Assembly: GCF_900119315.1 (NCBI RefSeq)
Contig: NZ_LT827010.1
Coordinates: 5,303,001-5,367,000 of the forward strand
Direction of reading: 5' to 3'
Source: Actinoplanes sp. SE50/110
GTDB taxonomy: Bacteria > Actinomycetota > Actinomycetes > Mycobacteriales > Micromonosporaceae
DNA length: 64,000 nt
Shown here: positions 48,257 to 56,561 of the stretch, one piece after another
Numbering within the stretch: position 1 is the stretch's first letter
Layout: each line of letters starts with the position of its first letter
The notes under the pieces: generated by a model
Told to the model about the DNA's origin: nothing
What the model saw: only the letters and a program-made list of their open reading frames with translations
Database searches by the model: none
Position numbers and translations under genes: made by a program

Positions 48257-49498
48257 ATGATTCAGCGACGTAAGGTCATCATCGGTTCACTCGGTGTTGC
48301 CGCGGCCGCCACCACGGTTGCCGGTTGCTCCTCGAAAAAGGACGCGACCACGTCCGGGGGCACGATCTGGACGCAGCCCGTGGCCAACAACGAGCAGCCC
48401 GCCGCGGCCGCCGCGCCGGTGCAGGTCACCGTCACGCCGGACGCCGGGGCCACCGGGGTCTCCCCGGTGAAGCCGATCACCGTCGCGGTCACCGGGGGCA
48501 AGCTGGAGGCGGTCACCGTCACCGCCGGCAAGGAGAAGGTCGACGGCGAGATCAAGCCCGACGGCTCCTGGGTCTCCACCGAGCACCTGGCGTATGGAAA
48601 GACGTACAAGGTGGCCGTGACCGCCACCGACAGCACGGGCGCCAAGACCGAGAAGTCGTCCTCGTTCTCCACGATCAAGCCGCACGCCACGGTCCGGGTC
48701 ACCTTCCAGGCCAACGCGATGAGCGCGCTGCAGTCGGGGCACACCTACGGCGCCGGGCAGCCGGTGATCGTGGCGTTCAGCAAGGCGGTCAACAAGGAGC
48801 TCGCCGAGAAGGCGATCGAGATCAAGACCTCGCCGTCGGTCGAGGGCAAGTTCTACTGGGCCGACGACAAAACCGTGCACTGGCGGCCGGCGAAATACTG
48901 GACGGCCGGCTCGACCGTCAAAGTCAGTGTCAACGCCCTCGGGGTCAACCTCGGCAAGGGCGTCTACGGCGAGAAGAACGCGTCGGCCAACTTCAAGATC
49001 GGCCGTCAGCTGATCACCATCGTCGACAACCGGACACACGTCGCCAAGGTGTACATCGACGGCAAGGTCGTGCGCCGCATGAAGTGCAGCCTCGGCATGG
49101 GCGGCACCACCACCGGCGCCAACGGTCAGAAGATCAGCTTCTGGACCGCCGGCGGCCCGCACGTCGTGCTCTCCAAGGAGCGCAAGCACGACATGAGCTC
49201 GGCCAGCTACGGCGTCTCCGACCCGAAAAACCCGTACTACTACGCCGCCGAGACCATCGAGTACTGCACCCGGATCACCTACTCCGGCGAGTTCCTGCAC
49301 GCCGCCCCGTGGAACCACCAGCTCGGCCAGGCCAACCGCTCGCACGGCTGCATCAACCTGAGCGTCGACGACGCCAAGTGGGTCTACGAGAACTTCCTGG
49401 TCGGCGACATCGTCGACGTCAAGAACAGCCCGCGGGAACTGCCGATCTGGAACGGTCTCGGCGACTGGACCGTCTCGTTCGACAAGTACGGCCGCTAG
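48257..49498 (+). CDS. L,D-transpeptidase lipoprotein
   Basis: A 413-aa cell-wall cross-linking enzyme that forms 3-3 peptide links in peptidoglycan. Residues 1-24 are a lipoprotein signal (VAAAATTVAGC, lipobox VAGC). Two Ig-like domains follow (about 52-140 and 145-250), then the YkuD catalytic domain at about 250-390 with the His-Gly-Cys site in RSHGCINLSVDDAKWV (Cys365). Layout matches LdtMt2-type enzymes of actinobacteria. GAGAG sits before the ATG. It is followed 29 bp later by a 32-bp perfect palindrome. Confidence 0.94.
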   Translation: MIQRRKVIIGSLGVAAAATTVAGCSSKKDATTSGGTIWTQPVANNEQPAAAAAPVQVTVTPDAGATGVSPVKPITVAVTGGKLEAVTVTAGKEKVDGEIKPDGSWVSTEHLAYGKTYKVAVTATDSTGAKTEKSSSFSTIKPHATVRVTFQANAMSALQSGHTYGAGQPVIVAFSKAVNKELAEKAIEIKTSPSVEGKFYWADDKTVHWRPAKYWTAGSTVKVSVNALGVNLGKGVYGEKNASANFKIGRQLITIVDNRTHVAKVYIDGKVVRRMKCSLGMGGTTTGANGQKISFWTAGGPHVVLSKERKHDMSSASYGVSDPKNPYYYAAETIEYCTRITYSGEFLHAAPWNHQLGQANRSHGCINLSVDDAKWVYENFLVGDIVDVKNSPRELPIWNGLGDWTVSFDKYGR

Positions 49499-49527
49499 CG
49501 CGACGGCGACAGCGACGGGGACGCCCC

Positions 49528-49559
49528 GGTCGACGCGACGCTCGAGCGTCGCGTCGACC
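49528..49559. repeat. 32-bp perfect palindrome
   Basis: An uninterrupted perfect palindrome centred on CTCGAG (half-site GGTCGACGCGACGCTC). It lies 29 bp after the L,D-transpeptidase stop and right before a transposase relic. As RNA it folds to a 14-bp stem with a 4-nt loop, so it can be the terminator of the gene; it could also be a remnant of a mobile-element end. Confidence 0.7.
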
Positions 49560-49560
49560 C

Positions 49561-49782
49561 GCGTTCGATCCGGACGCCGTCCAACGGCGCGACCAGGTCG
49601 AACGCGGCTTCAACCGGCGCGGATACGCCACCCGATGCGACAAGCGGGAAGCGCACCTCCAAGCCACCTTGGACCTCGTCGAAATACTCGACCGGCTCCG
49701 CGCTGTACCCGACGGCCTTGATCCAGAGACAGAATTCCACGCTTCGTTCCTGGAATCCTCGTACGTGATCGTCAGCCGGTAG
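49561..49782 (+). pseudogene. IS5-type transposase C-terminal relic A
   Basis: One frame reads AFDPDAVQRRDQVERGFNRR, GYATRCDKREAHLQATLDLV and EILDRLRAV. This matches the C-terminal end of IS5-type DDE transposases (Y-x-x-R-N-x-V-E-R-x-F-N-R-L-K-Q-x-R-x-I-A-T-R-Y-D-K), with about five residues lost between FNR and the ATRxDK part. No upstream transposase part, DDE motif or inverted repeats remain. The frame runs on to a stop at 49782. Read as a dead insertion-sequence fragment. Confidence 0.65.
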
Positions 49783-49847
49783 ACCCGTCGCGCGCCGAGG
49801 CTCAGGCCGGGAGAAGACCGCGTTCACCTGCTGTCGACTCCGTCTCC

Positions 49848-49977
49848 TATGGACAGCGCAACATCGGCGAACGCTGCATCAACCGGTTCGAACAACGGCA
49901 CGGTTCGGCCATGAGCACCCGTCCACTACTGGGCCGCGCTCACCCTCGCAGGGATCCTGCTCCGGGCCCGACCATGA
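49848..49977 (+). pseudogene. IS5-type transposase C-terminal relic B
   Basis: A second, different fragment: YGQRNIGERCINRFEQ in one frame, then after a frameshift VHYWAALTLAGILLRARP with a stop at 49975-49977. Both pieces match consecutive parts of IS5-type transposase C-termini (RNxVERCxN then xYxAAxTLAxxLLWAR). It is not the same copy as relic A because the N-R-N-x-E-R block occurs in both. The 3' end overlaps the end of the convergent acyltransferase gene. Confidence 0.6.
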
Positions 49978-51043
49978 TCCGGGAGTCGGTTTCCAGCCCT
50001 CGTGCAGCGTTGTGGTGAGGGTCCGCTCGTTCACCCTGTTCGGTATTTCCCGCTCTCCGGAAGGGTGCCCTCTCGAAGACCATGGCGAACAGGGCGGCGA
50101 TCAGCACCGCCGTGGGCACAGCGACCGCCACGAGCACCGGGAAGGAGCGGCCGAGCTGGTGGCTGACCAGCGCGACCACCGGCACGTGGAGCAGGTAGAG
50201 GCTGTACGAGGCGAGGCCCAGCCCGCGGGTCGGCCGGGCGCTGAGCAGCCGGGCCGGGCGGGCCGACACCGCGATCAGCAGCGACGCCACCGCGGGCCCG
50301 GCGAACAGGTCGATCCAGAAGTAGTGGTGTTCGGTCCAGACCGGTCCACGCCACGCGATCAGGGCGATCACCGGAGTGGCGGCGAATGCGGTCAGCCTCC
50401 ACCAGGGCAGGCGCGGCGGCCGGCCGGCGACTCCGGCGGCGAGCAGCCCCAAGGTGAACAACGGGGCCATCTCCCAGGTGAAGCCGGTCGTCGCGGCCGG
50501 ACCGGCGATCAGCACCGGCACGAAGGACACGCCCAGGGTGGCCAGCGCGCCGAACCGGGAGCGGACCAGGATCAGCAGCGGGAACGCCAGGTAGAGAGCC
50601 GCCTCGACGGCGATCGACCAGAACGCGCCGTTCGGGGCGGGCGCGGGGACGAAGTCCTGCAACATCAACGCATAGACGACAGCGATCCGCCCGTCGGCCC
50701 GATGGATCATCGGCAGTGGGCCGGCCAGTGTTGCCACGGCCAGACTGACCAGCAGCGCCGCCCAGTAGGCGGGGAGGATCCGCCGGGCCCGCCGCCGGGC
50801 GAAGTCGGTCAGGCCACCGAGGCGCCACCCGCGGCCGGCCGGGGCGAGGGCCAGGGAGAAACCGGAGAGGACGATGAACGCGACCACGGCGAGCCGGCCG
50901 TGGATCAGCCAGCCGCCCCACCACGGGCCGGTGTTGGCCGGGTAGCCAGGGAAACAGACCAGCCAGCAGTGGTGGATCACCACGTAGAGCGCCAGTAGGC
51001 CGCGCACCCCGTCCAGGCCGGCCACCCGGGCCGGCGGGGTCAC
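49940..51043 (-). CDS. Membrane acyltransferase (acyltransferase 3 family)
   Basis: A 367-aa integral membrane O-acyltransferase of the OafA/acyltransferase-3 family, with about ten TM segments. Family marks: LDGVRGLLALYVVIHHCW at the N-terminus, the R-R-x-x-R-I-x-P motif (FARRRARRILPAYW), GAFWSIAVEAALYLAFPLL, and YSLYLLHVPVVALVSHQLG. It acylates an extracytoplasmic sugar or natural product; the acceptor is unknown. GTG start overlaps the stop of the sigma gene (GTGA), so it belongs to that operon. The C-terminal 30 residues overlap the transposase relic and may be an altered tail. Confidence 0.85.
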   Translation of the reverse strand: MTPPARVAGLDGVRGLLALYVVIHHCWLVCFPGYPANTGPWWGGWLIHGRLAVVAFIVLSGFSLALAPAGRGWRLGGLTDFARRRARRILPAYWAALLVSLAVATLAGPLPMIHRADGRIAVVYALMLQDFVPAPAPNGAFWSIAVEAALYLAFPLLILVRSRFGALATLGVSFVPVLIAGPAATTGFTWEMAPLFTLGLLAAGVAGRPPRLPWWRLTAFAATPVIALIAWRGPVWTEHHYFWIDLFAGPAVASLLIAVSARPARLLSARPTRGLGLASYSLYLLHVPVVALVSHQLGRSFPVLVAVAVPTAVLIAALFAMVFERAPFRRAGNTEQGERADPHHNAARGLETDSRIMVGPGAGSLRG

Positions 51044-51570
51044 CGGCGCGGCCCGTCGGCCAGGGCGAACGCGCCGGCCAGGGGGCCGTCGGCGCGGCGC
51101 AGGGCGGTGATGGCCCGGCTGGCCCGGCTCTTGACCGTGCCGATCGAGCAGTTCAGCTGGGCGGCGATCTCCTGCTCGGACAGGTTGGCCCAGTAGCGCA
51201 GCACCAGTACCACGCGCTGCCCGGCGGGCAGTTCCCGCAACGCCGCCAGAACCAGGTCGGCGGTGCCGAGCTGGTCGGCCACGTCGCCGGCGGCCGGCCG
51301 GTCGGGCAGCACCTCGGCCGGGATCTCGAAGCGCCACAGGCGGCGGCCGGAGCGCCAGGCCGCTCGGACCATCACCTGCCGGGTGTACGCCTCCGGGTCA
51401 CCCTGCGGATGCAGGCGCCGCCACGCCCGGTAGGTCTTGACCAGGGCGTCCTGGGTCAGGTCCTCGCCATGGCCGCGGTCGCCGGTGAGCAGCGCGCCGT
51501 AGCGGACCAGGGCCGGGTAGCGGGCGGAGACGAACTCGCCGAAGCCGGGTGGCGCGGTGCGATCGCTCAC
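51040..51570 (-). CDS. SigE-family ECF sigma factor
   Basis: A 176-aa sigma factor of the SigE-type ECF group common in actinomycetes. Region 2: FVSARYPALVRYGALLTGDR, GEDLTQDALVKTYRAWRRLH. Region 4: LRELPAGQRVVLVLRYWANL, SEQEIAAQLNCSIGTVKSRA. GTG start overlaps the stop of the upstream membrane-protein gene (GTGA), and its stop overlaps the acyltransferase start (GTGA). In this group the cognate anti-sigma or CU-type membrane protein is usually encoded next to the sigma gene; here the upstream gene is the candidate. Confidence 0.92.
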   Translation of the reverse strand: MSDRTAPPGFGEFVSARYPALVRYGALLTGDRGHGEDLTQDALVKTYRAWRRLHPQGDPEAYTRQVMVRAAWRSGRRLWRFEIPAEVLPDRPAAGDVADQLGTADLVLAALRELPAGQRVVLVLRYWANLSEQEIAAQLNCSIGTVKSRASRAITALRRADGPLAGAFALADGPRR

Positions 51571-52649
51571 CGTGCACCGATCCCCATCAGGCCCTGCAAC
51601 CGGGCCAGGGCGGTGTCGCTGAGCAGCACCCGGCCGCCGTCCGAGGACACCGCCTCCTGGCATTTCGTGCCGAGCGCGATCACGACGGTGGTGGTCTTCG
51701 GCGAGCTGACCGGGAACGACATCGCGTCCGGCGACGGGGACGGGGACGGGCCCGGTGCGATCAGCGACAGTCGGGCGCTCAACTGCTGAGTGCCGGCACA
51801 CGCGTCGCCGTCGCGCACGACCGCGGTCTGTTCGCGCAGCAGTCCGAGGACCGCGTTGACGGTCTTCGGGTCGGAGGAGATGCCATGACCGGCCGGCCGT
51901 AGTCTGCCCGAGGAATCGGGCATCGTCAGGTCGACCGAGCCGACCCTGGTCGGCACCTTCAGCGCGCCGCCCTCGCGGGGCGTGCTGCGGAACGTCTCCA
52001 GAATCCGCCGGGCGGTCGGGCCGTCCGTCCGGAACTGGATGAACACGTCGGACCAGGGCAGCAGCAGCTCGGCGGAGTAGTGGTACCCCTCGCGGCCGGG
52101 CGCCAGTTCCGCGTCCTCCGGCGACGACGGCATCCACCCTGGCTCGCCACCGGCGAGCGTCACGGATCGTGGCGTGGTGATCAGGTCGCCGGAGGAGAAC
52201 GGTTCGGCGGCGGTGAAGAGCACAGTGCCGCCGGGATTGCGGCCGGCCGCGACCGAGATCTCCATCGGCGCGTACTGGCAGCCGCGGTTGTTCCGCACGA
52301 TCAACATGATCGTCTCGGTCAGGTCACCGCAGGGCTGTGAAGCATCGTTGGTGACCACCCGCCACCCTGCCGGGACCGGAATCTCGACCGCGCCGGCCCG
52401 CACCTTGCCGTCGACCAGGCGGGGCCGCGAATCGGCGGTTCCGGCGGCGGTCGGTGTGAGCGGGCCGGCCAGCATCTGCCGGCCGGCGACCAGGCCGCCG
52501 GCCAGCAGCATCACGGCCAGGGTCGCCGCCAGCATGGTGCGCCGGCGGGCGGCCCGGCCGCGCCGGACCACCGTCGCGACCGGGTCGCGATACCCGGGCT
52601 CAAGCTCGGCGACCGCCTCGTCGAGCAACTCCCTGATCCGTTCCGTCAC
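51567..52649 (-). CDS. Single-pass membrane protein, candidate anti-sigma partner
   Basis: A 360-aa protein with a short cytoplasmic N-terminus (residues 1-37, TERIRELLDEAVAELEPGYR, then RRGRAARRR), one TM helix at about 38-58 and a large outer domain with three Cys-containing segments. The small helical N-terminus plus TM is the usual layout of partners of SigE-group ECF factors in actinomycetes. No zinc anti-sigma motif. First gene of a three-gene operon with GTGA overlaps (this, sigma, acyltransferase). Likely senses something outside and controls the sigma factor; inference. Confidence 0.7.
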   Translation of the reverse strand: MTERIRELLDEAVAELEPGYRDPVATVVRRGRAARRRTMLAATLAVMLLAGGLVAGRQMLAGPLTPTAAGTADSRPRLVDGKVRAGAVEIPVPAGWRVVTNDASQPCGDLTETIMLIVRNNRGCQYAPMEISVAAGRNPGGTVLFTAAEPFSSGDLITTPRSVTLAGGEPGWMPSSPEDAELAPGREGYHYSAELLLPWSDVFIQFRTDGPTARRILETFRSTPREGGALKVPTRVGSVDLTMPDSSGRLRPAGHGISSDPKTVNAVLGLLREQTAVVRDGDACAGTQQLSARLSLIAPGPSPSPSPDAMSFPVSSPKTTTVVIALGTKCQEAVSSDGGRVLLSDTALARLQGLMGIGAR

Positions 52650-52816
52650 GCTCAGAACCCCCTTGCCGAACCGATCTCACCCCTTCGAAAGACATCGGCA
52701 CGGCGAAAGGTTCCATCACCCTTGTCCGTACGCGTCCGCAGAGCGGGCTCGGCGGGGCTGATCAGCGGCGGCAGCCGCTCCCGGGGGCCCGTCGCACGCG
52801 TGGTCGGGTTCGGCGG

Positions 52817-53197
52817 TCAGGACGTGGCGGCGCCCGCGCCGAGGTCGAACTCGTTGCCCTCCGGGTCGCGCATGGTGATCCAGTGCCAGCCGAAAGCCTG
52901 GTGTTCATCGACCCGGGTGGCACCGAGTGTGAGCAGCCGGTCCACCTCGCTGCGCCAGTCCGGCACCTGGCGGGCGGCGAGGTCGAAGTGCAGCCGGTTC
53001 TTGCCGCGCTTGGGCTCCGGGACGGCGATGAACATCAGCGCCGGCGCGTTGCCGGTCGAGGCGGCGCCGTGACCGATGGTGGCGAATTCCGGGCCGGCGC
53101 CCGGGTCGACCGGCCGGTCCAGGGCTTCCGCCCAGAAAGCGGCCAGCTTCTGCGCGTCGGCACAGTCGATGACAATCTGCGCGATGGACAGCGGCAT
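52817..53197 (-). CDS. VOC family protein (glyoxalase-like)
   Basis: A 126-aa vicinal-oxygen-chelate protein of the actinobacterial glyoxalase-6 kind: IAQIVIDCADAQKLAAFWAE, the RLHFDLAA strand with a metal-ligand His, and WITMRDPEGNEFDL with the C-terminal Glu ligand. Members bind metals or drugs and the substrate cannot be predicted. ATG start. It follows the MerR-type regulator gene by 47 bp on the same strand and may be under its control. Confidence 0.88.
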   Translation of the reverse strand: MPLSIAQIVIDCADAQKLAAFWAEALDRPVDPGAGPEFATIGHGAASTGNAPALMFIAVPEPKRGKNRLHFDLAARQVPDWRSEVDRLLTLGATRVDEHQAFGWHWITMRDPEGNEFDLGAGAATS

Positions 53198-53244
53198 CAG
53201 GGAACTCCTTCAAAATCGATTACTTGTGTACGACATGAGCACCG

Positions 53245-54099
53245 TCACCCCGCAGCGACGACCGGCCAGCAGACCTCGGTCCGCAACTGATCCGGGTCAT
53301 CGGTGTCCGCGGACGTGACCAGGTACTGTTCCCGGACCGGACCGGGCGCCCCGATCCCCTGCGCCAGCACCTGACGCCCCAGCCCGGCGTAGGTGCGGTC
53401 CAGGTCGTGACAGGGCCCGGCGTGCACGGCGACCGCATGCCGCCCAGCCGGCAGAATCCCCCACCGCACCCCCTCGCCGAGGATCCCGGCACGCTGCTCT
53501 CCGTCGTCCGCCGCCGGGAGGGCGGCTACCGGGAGGAAGGCCGTCACGCGGCCGCCGACCTGGAACCAGGCGAAGGCGTACAGCGCGCCGGACGGACCCC
53601 GCGGCACGAGACCGTGGCGGCCCGCGACGGCGTACAACCGCGGGTAGGCCATGGCACACCACGGGGTGAGGTCGTCCTGGCCGACATCACCGTCGATCAT
53701 GAGGCAGTGCTGTTCCGCGGTGTCCCGGAAGATCAGCTCAGCGGTGTCCCCGCCGGCCAGCAGCGCCCGCAACGATCCGACCGCCGCGGCGGTCGCGGTC
53801 AGCTCCCGACGCAGGACGTCGAGGTGGGCGGCGATCACCGACTCCCGGGCCGGCAGATCGGGTGCCGACACCACCTGACGCACCCCGGCGACCGGCATCC
53901 GCACCTCGCGCAGCCGGCGGACCAGCTGGGCCACCTCCACCTGCTCCGGCGTGTAGTACCGATAGCCGGTCGACGGGTCGACCAGCGCCGGCTCCAGCAC
54001 CCCGGCATCGTGATAGTGCCGCAACGCCTTGACCGTCAGATGGGTCAGCCGGGAGAACTCCCCGACCGTCAGTAACTCTGCCACCGCGACAGCCTGCAC
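53245..54099 (-). CDS. MerR family regulator with GyrI-like effector domain
   Basis: A 284-aa regulator. Residues about 9-75 are the MerR winged HTH (LTVGEFSRLTHLTVKALRHY, GYRYYTPEQVEVAQLVRRL), about 80-115 the dimerisation helix, and about 125-280 a GyrI-like drug-binding domain (GRHAVAVHAGPCHDLDRTYA). MerR/GyrI fusions usually answer to drugs or dyes and activate efflux or modifying genes. The upstream GTG start given sits right against a GGGAGG site; an in-frame GTG five codons later is possible. VOC gene 47 bp downstream. Confidence 0.88.
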   Translation of the reverse strand: MQAVAVAELLTVGEFSRLTHLTVKALRHYHDAGVLEPALVDPSTGYRYYTPEQVEVAQLVRRLREVRMPVAGVRQVVSAPDLPARESVIAAHLDVLRRELTATAAAVGSLRALLAGGDTAELIFRDTAEQHCLMIDGDVGQDDLTPWCAMAYPRLYAVAGRHGLVPRGPSGALYAFAWFQVGGRVTAFLPVAALPAADDGEQRAGILGEGVRWGILPAGRHAVAVHAGPCHDLDRTYAGLGRQVLAQGIGAPGPVREQYLVTSADTDDPDQLRTEVCWPVVAAG

Positions 54100-54385
54100 C
54101 CTCCCGCACGGGGAGAGTCAATCGGGCGGCCAGGTGGCCCGGGACATCGGCCACCGATCCTCCCGGCAGGACGAGCGGCGCGGAAGCCGGCGGCGGACCG
54201 TCGATCGGCGGGCGGCCGGTGCTCCACGCGGAAGCCCGAGGCGAACAGGCGGGTGCCGCGCCGGCGGGCCGCGCGCGGCAAGGGTGACCACTGCCTGACC
54301 CGGCCGCGCCTGCGGGTCGACGGCAGCCGGGCGCGGCCCGCTGATCAGGTTCTTCCCGAAAGACTGCCTTCGGTAGGGTCTCACG

Positions 54386-55267
54386 ATGGGGACCACGCTG
54401 CCGGTCTATCGGGCCGGGTTGAACGACAGCACGCGGTGGGAGCGATTCGAGCCGCGGACCGGGGACATCGTCATCAGCGCGCCGTCGAAGTGCGGGACCA
54501 CCTGGCTGCAGATGATCTGCGCACTGCTGATCCTGCAGGAGCCCGCGTTGCCGGCGCCGCTGACCACGCTGTCGCCGTGGCTGGACATCCGGCTGCGGCC
54601 GATCGGGGACGTAACGGCGACGCTCGCGGCCCAACGGCACCGCCGGTTCATCAAGACGCACACGCCGCTGGACGGGCTGCCGCGGTGGCCGGGCGTGACG
54701 TATCTGGTGATCGGCCGGGATCCGCGGGACGTCGGGGTGTCGATCGACCACCACCGCGCCAATCTGGACGGCACGGTCTTCGAGCGGCTGCTGGGTGGCG
54801 GCGCGGCGCCTCGGCGGCCGGCGTCCCGGCGGGAGCGGATCCTGCAGTGGATGCACGACGAGCGGCCGCCGACCGTCGGCATGGACACGCTGCGCACCAT
54901 GGTTCACCACCTCGGCCAGGCCTGGGAGTGCCGCGCCGACCCGTCGGTGGTGCTGCTGCACTACGCCGAGCTGAGCGCCGACCTGCCCGGGCAGATGCGG
55001 GCGCTGGCCGGACACCTGGCTCTCGACGTGCCGGAGAGATCGTGGCCGGCGCTGGTGGGGGCGGCCGGCTTCGACGCCATGCGGGGCAATGCCGCACGGC
55101 TCGTCCCGGACGAGCGTCTCGGCCTGTTCACCAGCGAGACGGCGTTCTTCCGGTCAGGCCGGAGCGGGCAGTGGCGTGACGTGCTCACCGACGACGACCT
55201 GGCCGCCTACGACTCGGTGCTGCGCTCGGTGGCCGCCCCCGGATTCGTCGAGTGGTTGCAACGATAG
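54386..55267 (+). CDS. Sulfotransferase
   Basis: A 293-aa PAPS-dependent sulfotransferase of the cytosolic (Sulfotransfer_1) type, normal length. The 5'-phosphosulfate loop is SAPSKCGTTWLQ, the 3'-phosphate motif is VIGRDPRDVGVS, and the C-terminal GRSGQWRDVLT matches the RKGxxGDWKNxFT motif. The catalytic His is expected in FIKTHTPLDGLP (TH). Acceptor unknown: a small hydroxy compound is likely. AGGG precedes the ATG. Stands alone. Confidence 0.92.
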   Translation: MGTTLPVYRAGLNDSTRWERFEPRTGDIVISAPSKCGTTWLQMICALLILQEPALPAPLTTLSPWLDIRLRPIGDVTATLAAQRHRRFIKTHTPLDGLPRWPGVTYLVIGRDPRDVGVSIDHHRANLDGTVFERLLGGGAAPRRPASRRERILQWMHDERPPTVGMDTLRTMVHHLGQAWECRADPSVVLLHYAELSADLPGQMRALAGHLALDVPERSWPALVGAAGFDAMRGNAARLVPDERLGLFTSETAFFRSGRSGQWRDVLTDDDLAAYDSVLRSVAAPGFVEWLQR

Positions 55268-55412
55268 GGCCCGGGGTGGCCTCGGGTCGGCGGTCTCCGA
55301 CGATCCGCCGACGTTTGGTCGCTGGTCAACAGCGGAATAGGGCTTCGGTGCCCAGATCCCGCAGCCGTCGGTCTCCCCATCGCAGGTCCATCGGTCAGCA
55401 GGGCGGGATCAG

Positions 55413-55883
55413 GTGGTGAAGCCGACCCTCGAACCCTCCGGAAGCGGTGTGGACGATCATCAGCGAGCCGTCGCTCTGGCACACCGGACCCGGCGGCGAT
55501 ACTGGCGGCAGCGCGCCCTCAGCAGCCGGCTGCTCCATCGGCTCGGCGAACTGTCCGCCCACTCGCTGGCTGGTCTCGCGGTCGCCGGACTGGTCGTGGC
55601 CTGGCTGATCATCGGTGTGGTGATCAGCTTCCCCGGCTGGTGGGAGAACGCCCTGTATGTGACCAGCTCGCTGATCACCCTGACCATGGTGTTCACCGTT
55701 CAGCACACGCAGGCTCGGCAAGCCGTGGCACTGCAGCGCAAGCTCGACGAATTGCTGCGCGCCGTGCCGGCCGCCGACAACCGGCTGATCGCCCTGGAGG
55801 AGGTGCCGGAGCGGGAGTTGCAGGAGCTTCACCATCGCGACATCGCTTCGCGAGAGAACACGCCCGAAGCCCAGTGGCCATGA
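55413..55883 (+). CDS. Low-affinity iron permease family protein
   Basis: A 156-aa protein with two TM segments at about residues 52-72 and 82-105 (AGLAVAGLVVAWLIIGVVIS; ALYVTSSLITLTMVFTVQHT), then a coiled soluble tail (QARQAVALQRKLDELLRAVP). The FTVQHTQARQAVALQRKLDEL part is the diagnostic segment of the small bacterial members of this family, which have no proven iron transport. GTG start with a GGTGGT context. Normal length for the bacterial type. Confidence 0.85.
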   Translation: MVKPTLEPSGSGVDDHQRAVALAHRTRRRYWRQRALSSRLLHRLGELSAHSLAGLAVAGLVVAWLIIGVVISFPGWWENALYVTSSLITLTMVFTVQHTQARQAVALQRKLDELLRAVPAADNRLIALEEVPERELQELHHRDIASRENTPEAQWP

Positions 55884-55989
55884 TGGGCTGCGCCATCCGC
55901 GGGTCCACTCGCGAACCCGGTCGCCGCCTCCACGACATGGCGGCCGACTTCCGGAACCCGGACGGTGAGGTCGATCGAGAAGCCGGGGC

Positions 55990-56520
55990 TCAGACTGCGT
56001 CGAGCAGCGCCGCCAGCGGGCCGGGCCGGGTGTCACGCCGCGCGGCGGCCGCGGCGAGCAGGTGGGCGTAGCGGAGGTTGCGGCGCGAGGAGCTGCGGAC
56101 GAAGCGGTGCATCTGCGCCTCGATCGGGCGGCCCCGCCAGGCGGGCTGGCTGCGGAACAGGTGGAAGCGGTCCAGGTCGCGTTCGGCGGCGAAGAGTTCC
56201 TCGACGCACGCGACGCCGACCGCGCGGATCAGCTCCTCCTCGAGGTCGCGGTCGCAAACGAAGTAACGGTCGGCGGGCAGGTGGGCCCGGAACGTCCACT
56301 GCTCCTGCCGATCGCACAGGCCGACGACCCGGAGCCGGGCGGCCGCCGGACCGAGGTCGCGCAGGTAGCGGCCGATGGCGTGGGCTCCGCCGATCGGCTC
56401 GATCCGCACCCGGTCGGCGTCGAGGTCGCGGCCCCGGGCGGCGGCCGTGGTGCGCAGCGCGATCCGGTCGCTGATCCCTTCGACCAGGATCAGCGCCCGG
56501 GCGTCCCCGTCGTCGGTCAT
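55990..56520 (-). CDS. Stand-alone TOPRIM (OLD-like) protein
   Basis: A 176-aa protein that is mostly one TOPRIM domain: ALILVEGISDRIALRTTAAA gives the conserved Glu plus the E-G-x-S-D set, and RVVGLCDRQE provides the Asp of the D-x-D-like motif (second Asp replaced). A helical C-terminus rich in Arg follows. OLD-family nucleases have this domain after an ABC ATPase, which is absent here. Similar stand-alone copies exist in actinomycetes without known function. It lies 41 bp after the TetR gene on the same strand. Confidence 0.75.
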   Translation of the reverse strand: MTDDGDARALILVEGISDRIALRTTAAARGRDLDADRVRIEPIGGAHAIGRYLRDLGPAAARLRVVGLCDRQEQWTFRAHLPADRYFVCDRDLEEELIRAVGVACVEELFAAERDLDRFHLFRSQPAWRGRPIEAQMHRFVRSSSRRNLRYAHLLAAAAARRDTRPGPLAALLDAV

Positions 56521-56561
56521 GGCCGCATCCTCGCCTGACGGGATCGCCGGACGCCAGCCGT

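Noticed and set aside
47925..48257. Minus-strand 110-codon frame upstream of the L,D-transpeptidase gene
   Set aside because: No domain, no SD, and it covers the region that must hold the L,D-transpeptidase promoter.
49495..49827. Minus-strand 110-codon frame
   Set aside because: The + strand of the same segment gives recognisable transposase C-terminal sequence, so the minus frame is taken as a shadow.
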